A DNA stretch of 55,096 nt from Sphingobacterium litopenaei (GTDB lineage Bacteria > Bacteroidota > Bacteroidia > Sphingobacteriales > Sphingobacteriaceae). Each line of letters starts with the position of its first letter. Position 1 is the first letter of the stretch. The stretch spans positions 1 through 55,096 of the forward strand of contig NZ_JACOIJ010000023.1 of the NCBI RefSeq assembly GCF_014692495.1, given 5' to 3'. Positions 26,459 to 35,723 of this stretch are shown piece by piece. The translations under genes and the position numbers were made by a program. The notes under the pieces are model-generated. The model was not told where the DNA came from. It searched no databases and saw only the letters and a program-made list of their open reading frames with translations.

Positions 26459-26483
26459 ATATTTTTTATCCTAAGAAAGGCTT

Positions 26484-26523
26484 TTTGGAAGGTATAGCAG
26501 CATGTTAATGTTTGTTAAGTTTG
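26484..26523 (+). promoter_or_regulatory. Probable promoter of radC
   Basis: TTTG (26484-26487), then 18 bp to TAATGTTTG (one base longer than TAnnTTTG), and a perfect TAAGTTTG at 26516-26523. Either -7 element would give a leader of 40-60 nt. Confidence 0.35.
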
Positions 26524-26575
26524 ATTCAATTTTGTAAATTCATGATAACCATTTATTTACTACACACTAACAGAT

Positions 26576-27262
26576 ATGGATAAACTTGTTATCCGCGAAT
26601 GGGCTGAATCAGATCGTCCGCGAGAAAAGCTCATGGAGCAAGGCAGAAGATCATTAACTGATGCCGAATTATTAGCTATCTTAATTGGATCTGGATCTAC
26701 TAAAGAAACAGCTGTAGAACTTTGTCGTCGTATTCTTAAAGATGTGAACAACAATCTGAATGCGTTGTCCAAAAAAGAGGTATCTGACCTTTGTGCCTAT
26801 CGTGGAATTGGCGAAGCCAAAGCCATTACCATTATTGCTGCCTTAGAACTAGGTCGAAGGAGACGCGATGAGCAAGTTATTGAAGTTCCGGTATTAAACA
26901 GTAGTAAGCGCGTATACGAATATTTTAGAGCCAATTTACAGGATTTGCCACATGAAGAATTCTGGGTTCTATACCTCAATACAGGCTGTAAGGTATTGGA
27001 CACGCAGCTCATTGGGAGAGGAGGCAATGATTTTACACCTGTTGATGTACGAATCATTCTTCGTCACGCGCTACAGAGCAAAGCCAATTCCATGATTCTA
27101 ATTCACAATCACCCTTCAGGCAATTTACAACCTAGTCAAGCCGACAAAATATTGACTAATAAAATCAATGACGCCGCAAAAATAATGGATATTAAAGTCA
27201 ATGACCATATTATTTTTACGGATACAGTCTATTACAGTTTTAGGGATGAAGGTCTGTTGTAA
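26576..27262 (+). CDS. radC: RadC-family JAB/MPN-domain protein
   Basis: A 228-residue protein. The N-terminal third has the UPF0758 helix-hairpin-helix part (REKLMEQGRRSLTDAELLAI and CAYRGIGEAKAITIIAALEL); the C-terminal JAB domain has the metal motif HNHPSGNLQPSQAD (HxH-x7-S-x2-D). The family was once linked to repair but its role is unsettled. Its stop abuts the stop of the convergent oxygenase-like gene with no spacer, so no terminator fits between them. Confidence 0.92.
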   Translation: MDKLVIREWAESDRPREKLMEQGRRSLTDAELLAILIGSGSTKETAVELCRRILKDVNNNLNALSKKEVSDLCAYRGIGEAKAITIIAALELGRRRRDEQVIEVPVLNSSKRVYEYFRANLQDLPHEEFWVLYLNTGCKVLDTQLIGRGGNDFTPVDVRIILRHALQSKANSMILIHNHPSGNLQPSQADKILTNKINDAAKIMDIKVNDHIIFTDTVYYSFRDEGLL

Positions 27263-28447
27263 TTATTGATTATTGAACCGCTGATAGATCATGCGAACAC
27301 GTTCCTGCTCACGTCCTCCATTCAAAATGGCTTGAATACGTGTTTCGTTATTAATGATTAGACGTTCATTTTGTCGCGTTTTCCAGATACTGACTAGTCC
27401 AAATCGGCCAATTTTCGTAGAGGGAAGCCCAAGAAGTTCGCAGGAATAATCTCCAAGGAGGAAATGATTGTAAAAAAGATGAACCTCTCGCATCATCATG
27501 CGCATCAATTTATTTTTAGGATAATTCGCCATTACAGGCTCTTCTTTTAAGGTATCAGCCAGTGATTTACTATCCTGATCACCTTCTCGCTGCGTCATAG
27601 TCCATAGATACAGTGCCTCAATTGCTTCGTTTTCATTCTCTGGAAGCAATTCTAAAGGAATACCTAATAGATACCCTACATATTTCCAAAAATGAAATAA
27701 ACCATCGACTTCTTCCTCAGAAGGATGAATGCCTATTTTGCGCAAGCCTACCAGAAATACCAAAGAGAATCCTAAGTTAGTAGCCAGCATATCCCAAATA
27801 TTGATAGGAATACCCCATTTATTGGAGTCCCAATCCGTATGCTTCAGAATATTAATACGAGAATATGAATGTATAAAACGTGTGAGAAAGATTTGTCGGA
27901 ATCCTTCAGCATTACGCTGTAAACCATTTTCCTTGGTAATATGGACCCAAAAGTTTACTGTATCCGTTAATCTTTTTACAGCACCTTTTTTAAGAGCACC
28001 GGTATAAATCAAAGGCTTATTTATAGCCGAAGATTCATAACCTCCCATCAGACAATAATCACGAAGTACTATCAATGCGGAAAGACCCGCACGACGAGAT
28101 AATTCAGAACCTAATTTTAATTTCTTACCATTTAGCCAGGTTGGCTTTACATCAATTTTTGAGAAGAAAGTATCCCAAATTACTTTTTCATCATAGGGTA
28201 ATACTTCCTCCTTTAGATAAGCATATAAAGACTTGTTTCCCTCAACAAAACCTTTCTTCTCGTGCAAATCCAAAACTAATTGATCACCTAATCGATCCCA
28301 TTCGTACAAAAATGGAATAAGCTTGTCAGCAACTTTTAAATCGGGAATAAAACCTAACTTTTGGAGCAATTGCACGCCAACTCCTTCATTCCAGTAATGG
28401 GCAAAAGATGATTCATTAATTTTATATCTATAAGGTTGATTCAGCAT
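27263..28447 (-). CDS. MpaB/rubber-oxygenase-like protein (DUF2236)
   Basis: A 394-residue protein of the DUF2236 family, which includes the latex-clearing protein and fungal MpaB, haem b oxygenases. The family core is visible: WVHITKENGLQRNAEGFRQI, FIHSYSRINIL, WGIPINIWDMLATNLGFSLV and the later WKYVGYLLGIPLELLPE. No signal peptide is evident. The natural substrate of Bacteroidota members is unknown. It lies 3 bp after the small gene at 28451, so it may share a transcript with the YgjP-like pair. Confidence 0.75.
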   Translation of the reverse strand: MLNQPYRYKINESSFAHYWNEGVGVQLLQKLGFIPDLKVADKLIPFLYEWDRLGDQLVLDLHEKKGFVEGNKSLYAYLKEEVLPYDEKVIWDTFFSKIDVKPTWLNGKKLKLGSELSRRAGLSALIVLRDYCLMGGYESSAINKPLIYTGALKKGAVKRLTDTVNFWVHITKENGLQRNAEGFRQIFLTRFIHSYSRINILKHTDWDSNKWGIPINIWDMLATNLGFSLVFLVGLRKIGIHPSEEEVDGLFHFWKYVGYLLGIPLELLPENENEAIEALYLWTMTQREGDQDSKSLADTLKEEPVMANYPKNKLMRMMMREVHLFYNHFLLGDYSCELLGLPSTKIGRFGLVSIWKTRQNERLIINNETRIQAILNGGREQERVRMIYQRFNNQ

Positions 28448-28450
28448 AGA

Positions 28451-28813
28451 CTAATTATTTAAACTCCAATCAAAATATTCTGTCTTTGCGATAAGATTAT
28501 CTTGATGTACTTTAAAATCAAAATCCAAATAATCGTTTACACAAGATTCCGTATCAGAACAACAATACCGTCTATCGATTTGAAATTTAAGCCGAAAAGA
28601 ACCTGTATGTTCCTCGCGATCATACTTAAAATTTAATACTTCCAGACGATTAATTGAGGGACCTCCATCCAAATTGCTTAGATTATCAAGCACATACTCC
28701 GTTAATTTGCTTAGATTATCTTCACTTAGATTCTTACTAATTATTTGTGCGTCCTTTTCCAGTTCTCCTATATTAATTGGACTTATTTCTAATTGTAGCT
28801 CACTGTTGCTCAT
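28451..28813 (-). CDS. Unknown small protein, partner of YgjP-like gene
   Basis: About 120 residues from the ATG at 28813; a start at 28852 would overlap the upstream gene by 53 bp rather than 14. It is acidic with a helical first half (ISKNLSEDNLSKLTEYVLDN) and a beta-rich second half (SFRLKFQIDRRYCC, YLDFDFKVHQDNLIAKTEYF). RRYCCSDTESC holds three cysteines close together, a possible metal site. I do not recognise it. The overlap with the upstream gene suggests coupled expression. Confidence 0.6.
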   Translation of the reverse strand: MSNSELQLEISPINIGELEKDAQIISKNLSEDNLSKLTEYVLDNLSNLDGGPSINRLEVLNFKYDREEHTGSFRLKFQIDRRYCCSDTESCVNDYLDFDFKVHQDNLIAKTEYFDWSLNN

Positions 28814-29438
28814 ACTTATATATTCGTTCGCAATGTCTCCAATCGGAAACATGTTTGTTTAATAAAAAATATATCTGATCCTCAGAATATCTTAAAAATT
28901 TGCCCACTGTTAGTATTACAACATAGGTGATGAAATCTTTTGATTTCTCTTTTAATGCTTTCGCATAGGTGATGTGTTGCTTATTATGACAAATTGAAGA
29001 ATATTTTGTTTTCAGATTCTTGAGATTTATTTCAGGAAGAATGATGTTCAGCTCTTCTTCTAGCATAGACATGCTATCATTTAAAAAGTTTAGCAACAAG
29101 CTATCCTTTAACTTTTCAATGCTTGATTTCGTGCTTAAAAATTTTGGGTGCGTGTATAGTATATTATTTTTTAAGTAAGAAGTTTCATCTACCCTTAATT
29201 TAATGGGATAATTCCTACCAAAAATATTGAGTTCATGAACTTCGAATACTAATTTTTTAGATTTCTTACGAATTACTTTTGGAAGTTCTTTTTGGATATA
29301 ATGAATAAGATTTTCTTGAGGAAATAAAGCTGGAACATTCAAGTGAACTATATCATTTTCAACTTTACGCATGTAAACGGTATCAATATCAGTTTTTAAA
29401 TGAATTACGTAGTTTTTTCCCTCTATTTCCAAATACAT
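28800..29438 (-). CDS. YgjP/DUF45-like protein lacking the HExxH zinc motif
   Basis: About 212 residues from the ATG at 29438 (an upstream TTG adds two). The N-terminal strands (YLEIEGKNYVIHLKTD, VHLNVPALFPQENLIHYIQK) and the C-terminal block follow the YgjP/DUF45 metallopeptidase plan. The usual WGSC motif is replaced by YSSIC, and where VVVHELAHL is expected the protein has VVILTVGKFL. The closing KHVSDWRHCERIY matches the family's PDWRERR end. It would therefore keep the fold but not bind zinc. It overlaps the small gene downstream. Confidence 0.6.
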   Translation of the reverse strand: MYLEIEGKNYVIHLKTDIDTVYMRKVENDIVHLNVPALFPQENLIHYIQKELPKVIRKKSKKLVFEVHELNIFGRNYPIKLRVDETSYLKNNILYTHPKFLSTKSSIEKLKDSLLLNFLNDSMSMLEEELNIILPEINLKNLKTKYSSICHNKQHITYAKALKEKSKDFITYVVILTVGKFLRYSEDQIYFLLNKHVSDWRHCERIYKYEQQ

Positions 29439-29476
29439 ACACAAAATAGTTACTTTTTATTCCTTATGTAAATCAT

Positions 29477-29484
29477 TATGTTTG
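29477..29484 (+). promoter_or_regulatory. -7 box (TATGTTTG) of M13 peptidase gene
   Basis: TAnnTTTG match 37 bp before the ATG. At 19 bp upstream there is TTTT rather than TTTG (29454-29457), a weak -33. Confidence 0.5.
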
Positions 29485-29521
29485 CATAACATTTACATCA
29501 CTTTAAATTAAGCTTATAAAG

Positions 29522-31525
29522 ATGAAGAAATTTTTTGTTTTGACAGCAGCTTTGCTTGCCTCAAATTTCATTTTTGCGCAAGACTACAAAGCCATCAATC
29601 AAACATTCATGGATCAATCCGTACGTCCACAAGATGATTTTTACAACTACGTGAACGGTAATTGGATGAAAACAGTACAAATTCCGTCTGATAAAGCGCG
29701 TTGGGGATCATTTGATGAATTGCGTGAAAACACAGACGTAGCTGTATTGGAAATCTTGAAAACAGCTTTGAATGAAACACATGCCAAAGGATCAGATGGC
29801 CAGAAAATTGCTGACTTGTACAAATCTTATGTGGATTTTGAAGCGCGTAATAAAATCGGATTACAACCTATCCAAAAACAATTAGCGGACATCAACGCTA
29901 TTAAAAACCTTAAAGATCTAACCGCTTATTTTTCAAAATATGGTCGTGAAGGTGGAAATCCTTTTTACGGAGGTTACGTAGGTCCACACTTGAAAAACTC
30001 TAAAATCAATACTGTTTATCTTGGTGGTGGAGCGCTTGGATTAGGTCGTACATATTACCAAAAAGATGATGAAGCCAATAGAAAAACTTTAGCTGATTAT
30101 TCGGAGTTCATCAACACCTTGTATGGTAAGATAGATCAAAAGACTAAAGATCTAAAAGGTCCTAAAGTTATTGCATTTGAAAAATCAATTGCAGCAAACT
30201 TGAAAACTGTAGAAGAATCTCGTGATGCTCAAAAACGTTATAACCCAGTTGCTGTTAAAGATTTGAACAAGCTGGTTAAAAATGTTGATGTTGCTGGATT
30301 CTTAAAAGAAGTAGGTTTTAAAGCTGATACAGTAATTGTTGGTGAGTTAAAATACTTCCAAAATTTAGATCAAATCGTAAATGAGAAAAATGTTCCTGTA
30401 ATCAAAGATTACTTAAAATTCCATTTAATTGATGGTGCTACTTCTTACTTGACAGAAGAATTAGATAAATTATCTTTTGACTTCTACGGACGTAAATTAA
30501 AAGGTCAAGCAGAGCAACGCAGTTTAGACAAGCGTGGTTTGGAGTTTGTAAACGGAAATGTTGGTGAATTGCTAGGTAAACTTTATGTAGAGAAACATTT
30601 CCCTCATGAAGCAAAAGAAACTTGTGAAGAATTGGTAAAATACCTAATCAAATCTTTTGAGCTTCATATCAAAAATTTAGAGTGGATGTCACCAGTGACG
30701 AAAGAAAAAGCTTTAGATAAACTTTCTAAATTCACTGTAAAAATTGGCTACCCTGACAAATGGAAAGATTATTCTTCTTTAGCGATCGGTAATTCATTAT
30801 ACGAAAATGTTACGGCAATTAGTAAATGGAGATTCGAACAAAATTTAGCTAAACAAGGTCAACCTGTAGATAAGTTAGAATGGGGAATGACACCTCAAAC
30901 GGTAAATGCTTATTACAGTCCTTTGAATAACGAAATCGTATTCCCTGCTGCTATCCTTCAAGCTCCTTTCTATGATTACAGAGCTGACGCTGCTGTAAAC
31001 TTTGGTGGTATTGGTGCCGTTATTGGTCACGAATTATCACACGGTTTTGACGATTCAGGATCTCAATATGATGGTGATGGAAACTTGAATAACTGGTGGA
31101 CAGAAGAAGACAGAACAAAATTTGAGGCTGCTGCTGATGCATTAGTTGCTCAATTTGAAAAGTATGAACCGGTACCAGGAGTTTTTGTGAATGGTCGTTT
31201 CACTTTAGGTGAGAATATTGGTGATTTAGGAGGTTCTTCTGTAGCATTTGATGCATTGAAAATGTATTTACAGGACAAAGGTAATCCAGGATTAATCGAT
31301 GGATTTACTCCAGAGCAACGTTTCTTCCTGTCTTGGGCTACAATATGGCGTACTAAGACTACAGATGCATTTGTAATTAATCAGGTAAAAACAGATCCGC
31401 ATTCACCTGCTCAATATAGAGCTTTTGCGCCAATTATCAATTTGGATGCTTTCCATGAAGCTTTTGGAACAAAAGAAGGTGATAAGTTGTTCGTACCAAA
31501 AGATCAAAGAATAGTTATTTGGTAA
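29522..31525 (+). CDS. M13-family zinc metallopeptidase (neprilysin/PepO-like)
   Basis: A 667-residue exported oligopeptidase with a signal peptide (FFVLTAALLASNFIFAQ). The N-terminal domain begins PQDDFYNYVNGNWMK, standard for M13. The catalytic motif is HELSH in VIGHELSHGFDDSGSQYDG, the third zinc ligand is the Glu in ENIGDLGG, and NAYYSPLNNEIVFPAAILQ is the substrate-binding strand. The family cleaves short peptides in the periplasm or at the surface. Length is typical. Confidence 0.95.
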   Translation: MKKFFVLTAALLASNFIFAQDYKAINQTFMDQSVRPQDDFYNYVNGNWMKTVQIPSDKARWGSFDELRENTDVAVLEILKTALNETHAKGSDGQKIADLYKSYVDFEARNKIGLQPIQKQLADINAIKNLKDLTAYFSKYGREGGNPFYGGYVGPHLKNSKINTVYLGGGALGLGRTYYQKDDEANRKTLADYSEFINTLYGKIDQKTKDLKGPKVIAFEKSIAANLKTVEESRDAQKRYNPVAVKDLNKLVKNVDVAGFLKEVGFKADTVIVGELKYFQNLDQIVNEKNVPVIKDYLKFHLIDGATSYLTEELDKLSFDFYGRKLKGQAEQRSLDKRGLEFVNGNVGELLGKLYVEKHFPHEAKETCEELVKYLIKSFELHIKNLEWMSPVTKEKALDKLSKFTVKIGYPDKWKDYSSLAIGNSLYENVTAISKWRFEQNLAKQGQPVDKLEWGMTPQTVNAYYSPLNNEIVFPAAILQAPFYDYRADAAVNFGGIGAVIGHELSHGFDDSGSQYDGDGNLNNWWTEEDRTKFEAAADALVAQFEKYEPVPGVFVNGRFTLGENIGDLGGSSVAFDALKMYLQDKGNPGLIDGFTPEQRFFLSWATIWRTKTTDAFVINQVKTDPHSPAQYRAFAPIINLDAFHEAFGTKEGDKLFVPKDQRIVIW

Positions 31526-31548
31526 TATTCAATTCTACCTATAACAGA

Positions 31549-31572
31549 AAAGGCGATCCTAGGATCGCCTTT
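31549..31572. terminator. Bidirectional terminator
   Basis: AAAGGCGATCCT and AGGATCGCCTTT, a 12-bp perfect inverted repeat, followed by TGTTATTTTAG. It lies between the convergent M13 and coiled-coil genes. Confidence 0.75.
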
Positions 31573-31573
31573 G

Positions 31574-31867
31574 TTATTTTAGATTATTGATTTCTTGCTG
31601 TTCTTTCAATTTGTCGACATTGTTTTTCTCGCCAAACTCATCCGTTTTATTTTGGAAGTCATCTAGAATGGCTTTAATAGCCTCTGCATTTTCTGCAGTG
31701 CGGGAGTAGATTTCGGGGATCTTGCTTTCTATTAGTTTATCGCCTAATTCTATATTATCTACTTCAATTTTCCCAATTTTCTCTAAAACTGCTTGCTGGC
31801 TGTTTCTTACATCTTCTAATTCTCGTGTAATCTTTGCCATCAATTCAAATTTTTTCAATTTATCCAT
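31574..31867 (-). CDS. Small coiled-coil protein
   Basis: A 97-residue hydrophilic, strongly charged protein with heptad-like spacing throughout (KITRELEDVRNSQQAVLEKI, ENAEAIKAILDDFQNKTDEF). No signal peptide or membrane helix. I do not recognise the family. It is separated from smc by a terminator, so it is probably transcribed alone. Confidence 0.55.
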   Translation of the reverse strand: MDKLKKFELMAKITRELEDVRNSQQAVLEKIGKIEVDNIELGDKLIESKIPEIYSRTAENAEAIKAILDDFQNKTDEFGEKNNVDKLKEQQEINNLK

Positions 31868-31955
31868 AGTAATTTCATGTTAGTGATATTAAAAGAACAA
31901 GTTGAATACAAAATTGTTTTCCTTTAACACTATTTAACCCTTGACGCATAACAAC

Positions 31956-31989
31956 AAACAGCCCTTATTCGACTAAATAAGGGCTGTTT
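31956..31989 (-). terminator. Terminator of smc
   Basis: AAACAGCCCTTATT and AATAAGGGCTGTTT form a 14-bp stem with a 6-nt loop, 20 bp after the smc stop on the minus strand. Confidence 0.8.
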
Positions 31990-32009
31990 AATTATGTAAT
32001 AAAATCTTC

Positions 32010-35000
32010 TTAAGCTACTTCGCGTAGGTCAACAGGAACTACACGCGAGATTCCTTGCTCGACCATTGTCACACCGTAAATAATATCTGTACTTGCAATT
32101 GTACGCTTATTGTGTGAAACAACTATGAATTGTGACTGATTCGAGAATTCTTTGATAATATTGTTGAACTTATCAATATTCGTGTCATCTAATGGCGCAT
32201 CTACCTCATCGAAGATACAGAACGGTGCTGGTTTTAATAGATACAACGAAAATAATAGGGCAGTAGAAGTCAATGTTTTTTCACCACCTGAAAGCTGGTT
32301 GATAGATAAAGGACGCTTTCCTTTAGGTCTAGCGATAATATCAATATCAGAATCCAAAGGATTTGCTGGATCTGAAAGAATTAAATCACAGCTATCTTCT
32401 TCATTAAACAAGGAACGGAACACTTTTATAAAGTTGTCACGAACGGTATTGAATGCATTCATAAACTTCTCGTTTGCGCTGCCATCAATTTCTTCAATGG
32501 TAGACATCAATGAAGCTTTAGCTTCCAACAAGTCATTTTTCTCTTTATTGATGAAATCATAACGCTGTGTAATCTCGTCATAGGCTTCCTTTGCCATTGG
32601 GTTGATGGTACCAAATTCGTCTAATTGCTTTTTAAGACGCGTACACATAGAACCTAATTCCTCTTGAGAATGCTCAATCTCTGGCAAATCGCCTTCCAAC
32701 AATTCTTTGATATCAATATTAAATTCTACCGAAAGACGTTCTTTTAGCGAGTTTAAGTCAATTTGAAGCGTGGTTTTCTTGTCTTTGACTTCGGTAATCA
32801 AGTAATCCAACTGATCTTTTGATTTACGTAAAGTAGCAACTTCTTCTTCCAAATCATTCAAGCGCTTACGGAAAGCATAGAATTCTTCCTCCATATCATG
32901 AAGGGCTTTTTCTAAGGATTCACGTTGTTCGTAAAGCTCTTTTAAGTCATTATCGTTGTTGTCCGTAAAAGTCAAGGCATCTTTCATATCCACCTTGATT
33001 TGTTCCATCTCAGCGTTATTTTTATTGATACGAAGTTCTAAAGCTTCTTTTTGACTTTCGCGGTATTCTAAATCTTTTTGTATACCCGAAACTTTATTTT
33101 GTTGTTGATGCAGACGAATGTTTTCTTGATTGTACGCTGTAGATTTCTCTTGTACAATCTCGTTCAATTCTTGATAAGCAGCTTGTAAATCCGCCAATTG
33201 TTTTTGACGCTCGTCAACCTCAACTTTTAAGATTTTAAGTTCGGGTTCAGCTTTTGTCAATTCTTCTGCAATCTCAGCAAGACGTTTTTCAATGTCTTGT
33301 TTACGATTTTGTGAGTTGGAGATAAAAGCTTGATATTGCTCTTGTTTTGTCTTGACAGAAGTCCATTCATTCTGAATACGCGCCAATTGAATGCGGATTT
33401 CATCAATGATTTCTTTCTGCGACTGTAATTTCAATGAAGCAATCTTATCGACTAATTCCGCTTCTGTATGTTGTAGTTCAGCAATACGCTCGTTTAATTC
33501 TTTGATTTCTTTAGCAAGATTCTCTAAATTCTTAGCACGACCAATACGTTTACCTTCAAATAAACCAACTGAACCACCGCTTAAGCCCAATTTGTGCTTA
33601 CTGAATTTACCTTCATGGTGCAATATTACCATTTCATCGTGAGGCAAATCAATATCTAAGGCTTTCGGGGCATCCGATTTTAAGAGATAAACATTGTTCA
33701 ATAATTGCAGACAAAGTTTCTCATATTTTTTGTCCACTTTGATAACCTGCATCGCAGGAATCATATTTTCAGGAACGATGAAATCGCTATCTTTTTTATC
33801 GATAACTGATTCTAATACAAAGAAATTAGCACGACCACGTGAGGCATCACTTAACAATTGAATTGCTTGAACAGCATCTTGTTTCGTGTCAACGACATAG
33901 TGGTTCATTACTGACTCCAAGTAATTTTCAATCGCTACACGGTATTCTTCTTGACAGAATAAAATGTCAGAGAACAAAGGGTAGGATTTAGGCCAGCCTG
34001 CATTCTTGCGCAAGAATTTGATAGACTCCGGAAACCCTTCCAAATTGTCCACCAAAGATTTGGTCAAGTTATACTCGTTTTGTTTTGCATCAACCAAACG
34101 CGATTCCTTACTTAATAAAGAACGGGTTTCTTGCAATTGTACTTCAGCTTGTTCGATTTGACGGTTTAAGTCATTTTCAATTCGAACAGCATCGTCATAT
34201 TGTTGTTGTTGCGCATCTAACTTACCTTGCAAGTCTGCAACAGCAATATTGAACTGCGATAATTCTTCAGCTTTTGAAGAAGCATCCGAAATATTACGCA
34301 AAGACTCCTGTTCCAATGATTCTTTTTGAATATTCAGAACGGCGATGTCTTTCTCGACTTTGTATATCTTGTTTTGAAGTTCGTTATTTTCCTGAACAAA
34401 ACGATCTAATTTATTTTTAGCCGTTTGTTGTTGGCCTTTAAGCTCTTCAACTTCTGTTTTATTTTTTTGAATATCATGTTGAGCAACGTCTAGTTTAGCT
34501 TGCTCTTCATAAATTTCCTCATTAAGTCTTTTGATCGTATATTCAACGTTCGTAAGTTGCTGCTTATCCAAATTGAATTCCGCTGTTATACGCGATTCAC
34601 GCTCTTTGAGGTGATGTAAACGTTCGTTCTTAATCTTCTTTTCCGACTCGTAAGCACGGATTTTATTATTAAATTCGTTCGTTGTTTTCTGTTGCGCAGC
34701 TAGACTTTTCTCTTTGGAAAGAATCTCTTCACGACCAGTACGAAGTTCTTTTTCCTTAACATCGATTTGCTCTAGTGTTGAATTCAACGATTGTTGCAAC
34801 TCTTTCTCTTTCTCCGACAAAGAAGTCAAATCCGTACTGAAGCTATCCAAACGGTAGTAAGCCAAACCGATGCTCGCTTGCTTATATTCCTCTTTTAATT
34901 GAAAATATTTATCCGCTTTCTTGGCTTGATTTTCTAATGATTTGAGATTCTTTGTAATCTCATACAATAAATCGTCCACACGAGAAAGATCTGCTTCTGT

Positions 35001-35549
35001 ATCTTTTAATTTGCTAAGTGTTTGTTTCTTGCGGACTTTATATTTAGAAATTCCCGATGCTTCTTCGAATAATGCACGACGTGAATTATCTTTATTGGCG
35101 ATAATCTCGTCAATCATTTTCAACTCAATGATAGAGTAGGTGTCGGCTCCAATACCCGTATCCAAGAATAAATCCGTAATGTCCTTTAGACGACATTTGA
35201 CATCGTTCAGACGATATTCGGATTCTCCTGTACGATACAATTTACGTGTAATGGTCACCGTCGTAAACTCCGTAGGAAGAATGTTTTTATTATTGTTGAA
35301 TGTTAAAGAAACTTCCGCAAGATTGGCCGGTTTACGGTTTTTAGTTCCATTGAAAATGATGTTTTCCATCTTTTCCGAACGTAACGTTTTTGTACTTTGC
35401 TCACCCAATACCCAACGAATCGCATCCACCACATTGGATTTACCACAGCCGTTTGGACCGACAATTGCTGTCACGCCCTCATTAAAATTTATTGTGATTT
35501 TATCACCAAAACTTTTAAATCCTTTGATCTCAAGTTTAGTTAGTTTCAT
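32010..35549 (-). CDS. smc: Chromosome segregation protein SMC
   Basis: An 1179-residue SMC ATPase that shapes and segregates the chromosome with ScpA and ScpB. Walker A is GPNGCGKSNVVDAIRWVLGE at the N-terminus; two long coiled coils flank the hinge near the middle (LEGFPESIKFLRKN to GLSGGSVGLFEGKRIG); the C-terminal head has NQLSGGEKTLTSTALLFSLY and Walker B CIFDEVDAPLDD. Length is normal. scpA and scpB are not in this window. Confidence 0.97.
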   Translation of the reverse strand: MKLTKLEIKGFKSFGDKITINFNEGVTAIVGPNGCGKSNVVDAIRWVLGEQSTKTLRSEKMENIIFNGTKNRKPANLAEVSLTFNNNKNILPTEFTTVTITRKLYRTGESEYRLNDVKCRLKDITDLFLDTGIGADTYSIIELKMIDEIIANKDNSRRALFEEASGISKYKVRKKQTLSKLKDTEADLSRVDDLLYEITKNLKSLENQAKKADKYFQLKEEYKQASIGLAYYRLDSFSTDLTSLSEKEKELQQSLNSTLEQIDVKEKELRTGREEILSKEKSLAAQQKTTNEFNNKIRAYESEKKIKNERLHHLKERESRITAEFNLDKQQLTNVEYTIKRLNEEIYEEQAKLDVAQHDIQKNKTEVEELKGQQQTAKNKLDRFVQENNELQNKIYKVEKDIAVLNIQKESLEQESLRNISDASSKAEELSQFNIAVADLQGKLDAQQQQYDDAVRIENDLNRQIEQAEVQLQETRSLLSKESRLVDAKQNEYNLTKSLVDNLEGFPESIKFLRKNAGWPKSYPLFSDILFCQEEYRVAIENYLESVMNHYVVDTKQDAVQAIQLLSDASRGRANFFVLESVIDKKDSDFIVPENMIPAMQVIKVDKKYEKLCLQLLNNVYLLKSDAPKALDIDLPHDEMVILHHEGKFSKHKLGLSGGSVGLFEGKRIGRAKNLENLAKEIKELNERIAELQHTEAELVDKIASLKLQSQKEIIDEIRIQLARIQNEWTSVKTKQEQYQAFISNSQNRKQDIEKRLAEIAEELTKAEPELKILKVEVDERQKQLADLQAAYQELNEIVQEKSTAYNQENIRLHQQQNKVSGIQKDLEYRESQKEALELRINKNNAEMEQIKVDMKDALTFTDNNDNDLKELYEQRESLEKALHDMEEEFYAFRKRLNDLEEEVATLRKSKDQLDYLITEVKDKKTTLQIDLNSLKERLSVEFNIDIKELLEGDLPEIEHSQEELGSMCTRLKKQLDEFGTINPMAKEAYDEITQRYDFINKEKNDLLEAKASLMSTIEEIDGSANEKFMNAFNTVRDNFIKVFRSLFNEEDSCDLILSDPANPLDSDIDIIARPKGKRPLSINQLSGGEKTLTSTALLFSLYLLKPAPFCIFDEVDAPLDDTNIDKFNNIIKEFSNQSQFIVVSHNKRTIASTDIIYGVTMVEQGISRVVPVDLREVA

Positions 35550-35723
35550 TCACTTAGCTTTTGTTATAACGTACGAAAATAAGGATAAAAAAACAGAATG
35601 AGTAGGTCAGTTTTTGCACATTTTTGGAGATTTCCACATTTCATTCTGGCATAGTGATTTATAGTTTAATACAGTAAAATTTTCGTGTATATTTTCTATA
35701 TTGGGACATCTAAAACTACACTC

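Noticed and set aside
35140..35601. Open frame of 153 codons on the plus strand
   Set aside because: Antisense to the SMC Walker A region; low-complexity Ser/Leu/Phe product with no start signals.
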